Position numbers and translations under genes: made by a program
Notes under the pieces: generated by a model
Databases searched by the model: none
Told to the model about the DNA's origin: nothing
The model's input: the letters and a program-made list of their open reading frames with translations, nothing else
Shown: positions 58,701 through 64,000 of the stretch, piece after piece
Layout of the letters: the number at the start of each line of letters is the position of its first letter
Position numbering within the stretch: the stretch's first letter is position 1
Source of the DNA: Chamaea fasciata
Lineage: Eukaryota; Chordata; Aves; Passeriformes; Sylviidae
Reading direction: 5' to 3'
Assembly: GCA_029207755.1 (NCBI GenBank)
Contig: JARCOQ010000005.1
Location: 55,579,563-55,643,562 of the forward strand
DNA: 64,000 nucleotides

Positions 58701-60185
58701 CTGTTGCTGCTACTGCAGTGGAAATAATAATGGTAAACAACTTACACAAACCAACCAAATCAGCTGGTGGAAGAGTGCAGATGGGCATAAAAAGAGATAT
58801 GGGTGAAAGAATGTGAAGGAGCAGAAAAGACAGGGGAAAAGAATGGCCTGAAATGGGGGAAAAAAAAAAAAAAAAGTGAGAAAAGGGAGTTAACAAATAG
58901 CAGAAGAGCACAGACAGAACATGGTCATTCCAAAATCAGCTGATGCCTGCCATTCCCCACTGTCCAGAGGGAGATTTGAAAGTGGTTTAAACAGAGAAAG
59001 AGGTGAGCAGGGAAACCATCCTGCCTTTCACCAGCCCTCTGCTAACCCCGGTTCCCAGTTCATGAACTCCTAAAAAACATTCAGTAATCTAAACTTACAA
59101 AACAATTGGTTTAAGGCAGTGAAATCTCTCCTTAAGGACCCAGCACAACCATACCCCCAGCACACCACTCTGCCAGCATTTATTAGTCCTCCAGGGGTCA
59201 TCTTTGACCTGTGCTAATGTAATCCTGCTGAAACCTTCTGGCTCTCTGGGGCCTGGCTGTCTTCAGCAACACACTGGTGTGAAATATTTATGGATTAAAA
59301 TAAAATTAAAATGCAATTTTCAGACGTTTTGAGAGGAAGTCTTTAGCTCTACTTGTGGCTAAGTGATAAACTCTAGAAGGCCGCAAGCAACAGCTCAGAG
59401 GCTCAGAATACTGTGATAGAAGGTGAAATCCATGGAGAGGCCTGAGCTAATGCATTTTCAAGTCAATGGAAAGATTTCTCTGTGTGAGTGTTGAATTGGT
59501 CTGCGAGGGACTGGATGAGATCCAATTGAGGCCCATAGTTACCAGAAGTTGCTACCAACCAATGACTATTCAGAGGCTCACATTAAGCAAAAAGATGGTT
59601 GCAGTAACATGTTCAGTGACCAATGGCTGCAGACACAAAACATTTTTCATTCTTCAGAGTGGTCTGAGGTCAGAAGATCAGGGAGGAGAAGGCATGAAGG
59701 CAACAATAATGAATTTATCAGTCCACACCTGCTCCCACCAAGGGGTCTGGAGGAACAGTGAGACAGAAACCCCGTTCTGTTTCCCAAAAGATCCAGGGAG
59801 CTGCAGGCTGGAGTCACTGTGCTGGTCAGGCTGACTCCCTTTACCAGCACTGAACTGCTGCTTTAAAATAAAAATCCAAGAATTGACCTGTAACTACTAC
59901 ACTGCCAAACATAACTGAGATTTCTTAGAATCTGCTCTCACTGTGAGTTTTGTGTAAAATGTTTCCCAAGATGTCTTTGTGTGGCTATTAGTTATTGTAG
60001 TTGATGTGCTGTGAAAAATTTTAAATGGCAAGTCAGAGTGTTTCCTTGAGAACTTTCCTGTTATGAACATCTCTTAAGTTAAACTGGGAAACCAGAACAA
60101 CAATAACAAAAAGCAATAATGAGACTGTAAAGGAATGGGAAATATTCCTGGTTTCCACTCTCACTGATAATTAGTCAGAAACACA
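55776..60185. other. Single-copy sequence with A runs
   Basis: A runs lie at about 56674-56687 and 58860-58875. No CR1, LTR, exon or RNA gene is recognised over about 4.4 kb, the longest interval without an assigned feature. Confidence 0.4.
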
Positions 60186-60484
60186 GACTTTAGGTTCAGC
60201 CTGAAGGAAGACACTGGAATGAAAACTGCTTAAGACAAAGGATCAAAGTGATTCTTCAGCTATTTAAAATTTTTCAGGAGAAAGCTAAACTAAACACTGC
60301 AACACTTTTTCAGAATAAATTGTCTAGAGAAATAATGGAATTTCTAATTTTGGAGAATTCTAAGCAAAGACCAGACTAATGCTTGATAGGAACATTTTAG
60401 GTGGTGCTGATGCTATGGTGGAGCAGGGGAATAGACCAGGAGATCTCTTCAGGTCTCCTGTAAATTTATCTTCTTGGATTCTGT
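60186..60484 (+). mobile_element. Very old CR1 3' end
   Basis: Heavily mutated. 'AATTGTCTAGAGAAATAATGG' and 'TTGGAGAATTCTAAGC' follow the CR1 order. 'GGAGCAGGGGAATAGACCAGG' then 'AGATCTCTTCAGGTCTCC' follow in turn, with a tail-like end 'GGATTCTGTG'. There is no readable ORF2. It belongs to an older CR1 layer than the others. Confidence 0.6.
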
Positions 60485-62001
60485 GCCTACAAACAGGAGT
60501 GTTAGCCAAGAACATGCTAAACTTGGGAAGGTGTGCAGTAATGTTTTAAATCCATTTATATACAAACTAAAGTTTAAGAAAATATACATATGAGATGAAG
60601 AACTGCAAATGAAAGATGACAGAGAAATAACACGGAGGCATTTGAAATGTGGGCCGAAAATAAAACAGGATTCAGCCTGGAAAATGCATGCTAACATACT
60701 TGGGGAAATATAATCCTAAATAATATCCTCAGTGGGAAAGCAAAACCTGGAAATCATTTATTTTACAAAGGAATCTTCAGGCTGATTGAGGACAGTGAAT
60801 CAGATAGATGTGTTTTAAGCACCACTGTAACAGCTGGAGCTCAGCTGGGACTTCCAAATTCAGGTTTGCTGCTGCTGCAACCTGAGGCACACAAATAAAT
60901 CCCCCAGCACTCATGGTAAAAGTCTACCAGCTGATTTATACCTTGATTGAAAATGTGAGTCTCTGAAGCTTCAGCTGGAGACCATCAGCTGTGCCTGGAG
61001 ATACGGCCTGATGACACTCAGGCTGAACACTGTTTCCAACAGAGCAAGGCAGCACGCACCCTTCCACCCCTCCGCAATTTACATGTAGTTACGCAGTTTG
61101 AGCAAGGTCTTGACTCCCTGACATTAGTAAAGATTAAAGTTCCTCTTGCTGGCTTCTAGGGACACAGAATTGTACCAATACTGGATATTCAAAAATTTTG
61201 ACAGTAGTAGGAAGAAAACACTAGGCAAGTAAGTGGAAAAGAATTCAAGTGATGAGATAAATCACAGAAAGCAGCGTGAAGAACGGGCAAAAAACCCCAC
61301 CACATACACAGATATTGACAATAACTCTTGCAAATTATTAGACATAGTCTCTTTTACTTGCCTTGGCTACTAATTCTTTTCCCTACTTGTCTGTTCACAA
61401 GGTCATCAAAAGCCATTGAGGAAAAATCCTTCACCCCCCGATAAGAACAATCAATTCCAAGGCCCTTGCAAGGAACCTTAAAATCTGGCTAGAGAGAGAT
61501 GACAGGAATCCTACACCCCACCTGCTATATGGGTGGCAGCACTTTTTTACCCAGTTACAGAGAAAAACAACAGTCTAATTTCAGAGACTTATTTCCACAG
61601 AGTCCAGGAGCAATAATTTTGGTGTCAATGTTTTCTTTAACACAGTTTTCTATTCTGTCAGTGGTGCACTCAGCAGCTCCTGCCATAATCACAAGTCCAA
61701 GCAGCTGATGGCAGCAATGGGAAAGTCTGTGTTTGTTCCGTGGGAGATCTCTGAACTCCCACAGTGAATGTTCGCACTTTAGGCAGGAGTTCAATGTCCA
61801 TTACCAGATATTAAAATAAGCTTGATTCCCTCTGCCTCCAGTACTCACTTTGTGGTTGTTATGTTCTTTCCTAACCACTCCAGCTGGATGTTCCTATGGA
61901 CTCCTGACAGCTCTAACCTGTCCATATGGACCCACTATGGCCCCAGGTCTGTCACGGTGACCTTTAGGGTGCAGAGGGTCAGTTTGTTTACTGAACTCAA
62001 C
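60485..62001. other. Single-copy sequence, nothing recognised
   Basis: Balanced to AT-rich. A CpG-containing stretch at 61050-61110 (CAGCACGCACCC, CTCCGCAATTTAC, GTTACGCAG) may be constrained. Nothing else seen. Confidence 0.4.
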
Positions 62002-62184
62002 AGAGTCATAGGATCATAGAATAGGTTGGAAGGGACCTAAAATCATCTTGTGCCATAGGCGGGGACACCTTCCACTATCCCAGCTTGCTCAGAACCCCAT
62101 CCAGACTGGCCTTGGACTCTTCCAGGGATAGGGCAGCCGCTTCCCAGCTTCTCTGAGAAACCTGTGCCAGGGTCTCACCAATAT
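62002..62184 (-). mobile_element. CR1 3' half of a twin-primed insertion
   Basis: The reversed tail (AGGATCATAGAATAGG) and 3' UTR lie on the minus strand up to 'CTGTGCCAGGGTCTCACC'. The matching 5' half of the same element follows at once, in opposite orientation, at 62187-62432. In the consensus the two halves meet at 'GAGGGTGG|TGAGGCCC' without loss or overlap, the signature of 5' inversion by twin priming. Confidence 0.88.
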
Positions 62185-62186
62185 GA

Positions 62187-62432
62187 TCAGAGGGATGGAG
62201 CATCTCTGCTACAAGGAAAGGCTGGGATAATTGGGATTGTTCAGCCTGGAGAGGAGAAGGCTTTGGGGTGACCTCATTGTGGCCTTGCAGCACCTGAAGG
62301 GAACCCACAGGAAAGGTGGAGAGAGATTCTTTACAAGAGCCTGGAGTGACAAGACCAGGAGCAATGGCATCACACTGACAGAGGGGAGGGTTAGGTTGGG
62401 TATTAGGAAAAGATTCTTCCCTGTGAAGGTGG
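62187..62432 (+). mobile_element. CR1 inverted 5' half of the same insertion
   Basis: It covers the consensus from 'GATCAGAGGGATGGAGC' to 'TTCTTCCCTGTGAAGGTGG' and then stops without a 3' UTR or tail. A sense frame is open for 88 codons (62231-62497) with GLFSLERRRLWGDLIV. It shares subfamily variants with 50652-51127. Lack of a tail here is explained if the tail half lies inverted next to it. Confidence 0.88.
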
Positions 62433-63221
62433 AGAGTCATTCCAGATGGAATGCTAATGGAGACATGCTCAAACGGGGGCAAATACACATTCAATAGGCT
62501 GTAAGGAACAGAAAGGTGTGAGTTGTCAATTCAGTGGCCTTCTTTGTAACCTTAACGTTTATCTCCTGCCTGTGCAAATGTTCATAAAACAGCACAGATG
62601 ACTGGCCAGGATCAGCTGCAAAGTACATAGACATAAATCTTGATGAAGGGGAACAATTATTTACTGGTATTTACCCCTGTCATTTTCGTTATGCTTTCTA
62701 GTACATTTCTAAATAAATGCCTTTCTTGCTTTAATATTTAAAGATTTCTTGCACAAGCAGACAGGATTTTATATGAAATCTTGTAGCCTGTAAGTATATT
62801 TCTTCATTCAAGAAGATCACATCCTGTAGACCTCTATCATGTCTTCTAAATTCACTGTTTCAGTATTTCTGGTAAAGTAGTTTCTTGGACTAGATTAACT
62901 GTTCAAGGAGCAATCTTTGTGATTCAATGAGTCTGTGAGTTGGGTACTTGGAACCCATAGAAAATCAGCAACATGGGTAAAAATGTTAATGAACAACTCA
63001 GAATATTTAAAATGTGAATATTTCTTTGTTACATGAAACTGCTGTTAGAATGTTTCAGAAACATTTCTGAATGTAAACATCTTAATTAATGCAATAAATG
63101 TTAAAATCAAATATATTTGTTGCCTTTAAAATTAGACCTAGTGAATTATATAAAATAATTTTCCACCACCTTTGTGCTGAGCTAAAGTAATGTATTTTTC
63201 TGTACATCTTTCTTCCTGTTA
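62433..63221. other. AT-rich single-copy sequence
   Basis: AT-rich with ATTTAAA-type runs (about 63000-63160). No features recognised. Confidence 0.4.
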
Positions 63222-63429
63222 GTTAGGGTGGATATTAGGAAAAGGGCACTGGAACAGGCTTCCCAGTGAAATGGTCACAACCCCAAGGCTATGAGAGCTC
63301 AGGAAGTGTTTGGACAACACTCTCAGGCACAGGGTGGGGTTATTGGAGTGTCTGTGCAGGGCCAGGTGTTGGACTCGATGATCCCGACAGGTCCCTTCGA
63401 ACTCAGGATATTCTATGATTCTATGATGC
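63222..63429 (+). mobile_element. CR1 retrotransposon, second subfamily, with internal deletion
   Basis: It starts at 'AGGGTGGATATTAGG' and jumps to 'GGGCACTGGAACAGG', missing about 20-25 bases present in the family ('TTCTTCACCCAGAGGGTGG' region). The 3' UTR is the 'GGCCAGGTGTTGGACTCGATG' type and the tail is ATATTCTATGATTCTATGATG. Confidence 0.92.
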
Positions 63430-64000
63430 TTCACAGGATTACTCAGATAACCTAGTTTGTCCCCTAGTGGGTTTTTGCCAGTATTTTGGGTTGTTTCATC
63501 AGCAACTGGATTTCCAGACCTTCTATTTTGCAAAGAAAAAAACTCTTCTATTTTTATTAACTTCCACATTAGCATTAATGCAGCACTGGACGTGTCTTTT
63601 TTGGGCTTCTGCCTTTCAGGTTCTGATTTGTATGAATCTGGTTCTTCAGCTTTTTTTTGGTGGATATTGACATCTTTTGGAAAATGTTTGATAAGTGCTA
63701 TGATGGGACCCCTAATAAGACAACTCAAAGGCAGTGGGACCTGCTTTGCCAGCACTGCAGCTTCCTGTTACTTCCTTGCTGGTATTCTTCTGCTAGATTA
63801 GTTGACAATCTATGGGCAATAATGCAACCACAATTAAGCCCACTAATCTGGTAACAATACGGCTACATCCCAAATTTCTGAACTCCAGGGAACATTGTTT
63901 GGTAACCTTTTTTCTGTTTCCTTCTTGCTTGTGATTTTGAGCACTGGATGCATTGCTTTTGGTGTTCAAACCCTGATTAATAATGCAGTTACCACTGCAC
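63430..64000. other. Single-copy sequence, nothing recognised
   Basis: AT-rich. Overlapping frames on both strands (for example 63457-63801, plus) have no recognised domain. Confidence 0.4.

Noticed and set aside
63219..63755. Minus-strand open frame of 178 codons
   Set aside because: Part is the antisense of the CR1 copy at 63222-63429; the rest has no recognised domain.
1..64000. CRISPR arrays, bacterial operons, rRNA or tRNA genes, intact retroviral gag/pol/env
   Set aside because: I looked for regularly spaced repeats, cloverleaf-type sequences and retroviral core motifs and found none. The sequence is vertebrate non-coding DNA.

Overview
This window looks like non-coding nuclear DNA of a bird, most likely a songbird (Passeriformes). 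The evidence is the dominant repeat family. About two dozen fragments of CR1 (chicken repeat 1, a non-LTR retrotransposon) lie on both strands. Most have the CR1 3' signature: ORF2 C-terminal codons, then a short 3' UTR, then an ATTCTATG-type octamer tail. The 'GCCATGGGCAGGGACACC' version of the 3' UTR is the type I associate with songbirds rather than chicken; that placement is from memory. There is no bacterial-style gene density. I recognise no exon of a cellular protein gene, no tRNA or rRNA gene, and no CRISPR array. Open frames over 60 codons are either CR1 remnants (sense or antisense) or scattered short frames without recognisable domains. The window is therefore intergenic or intronic; I cannot tell which.

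Layout. 1-6.2 kb: a CpG-rich block with an adjoining candidate conserved element (about 0.8-1.1 kb), an A/GA microsatellite, and a probable solo endogenous-retrovirus LTR (about 1.5-2.0 kb). 6.2-12 kb: four minus-strand CR1 fragments. 12-22 kb: three plus-strand CR1 fragments and a candidate regulatory block near 20.3 kb. 23-32 kb: the densest repeat area, with eight CR1 fragments of several subfamilies and a CpG-rich patch carrying a CTCF-like site near 29.8 kb. 32-34.5 kb: three ancient MIR-like SINE remnants. 34.5-46 kb: mostly single-copy sequence with microsatellites, candidate regulatory blocks (35.7, 36.5, 45.3 kb) and a few small CR1 pieces. 46-54 kb: a GC-rich patch, a CR1 pair in inverted orientation, and an older CR1. 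54-64 kb: AT-rich sequence with palindromes, a candidate conserved block at 55.5 kb, a very old CR1 at 60.2 kb, a CR1 with a twin-priming-type inversion at 62.0-62.4 kb, and a last CR1 at 63.2 kb.

There is no operon-like or multi-gene system here. The main points of interest are retrotransposon structure (twin-primed CR1, 3'-truncated CR1, inverted CR1 pairs, antisense-open frames) and several unexplained single-copy blocks that look more like regulatory DNA than neutral sequence. All repeat family names come from pattern memory, not from a database search. Boundaries are approximate to about 5-20 bases.
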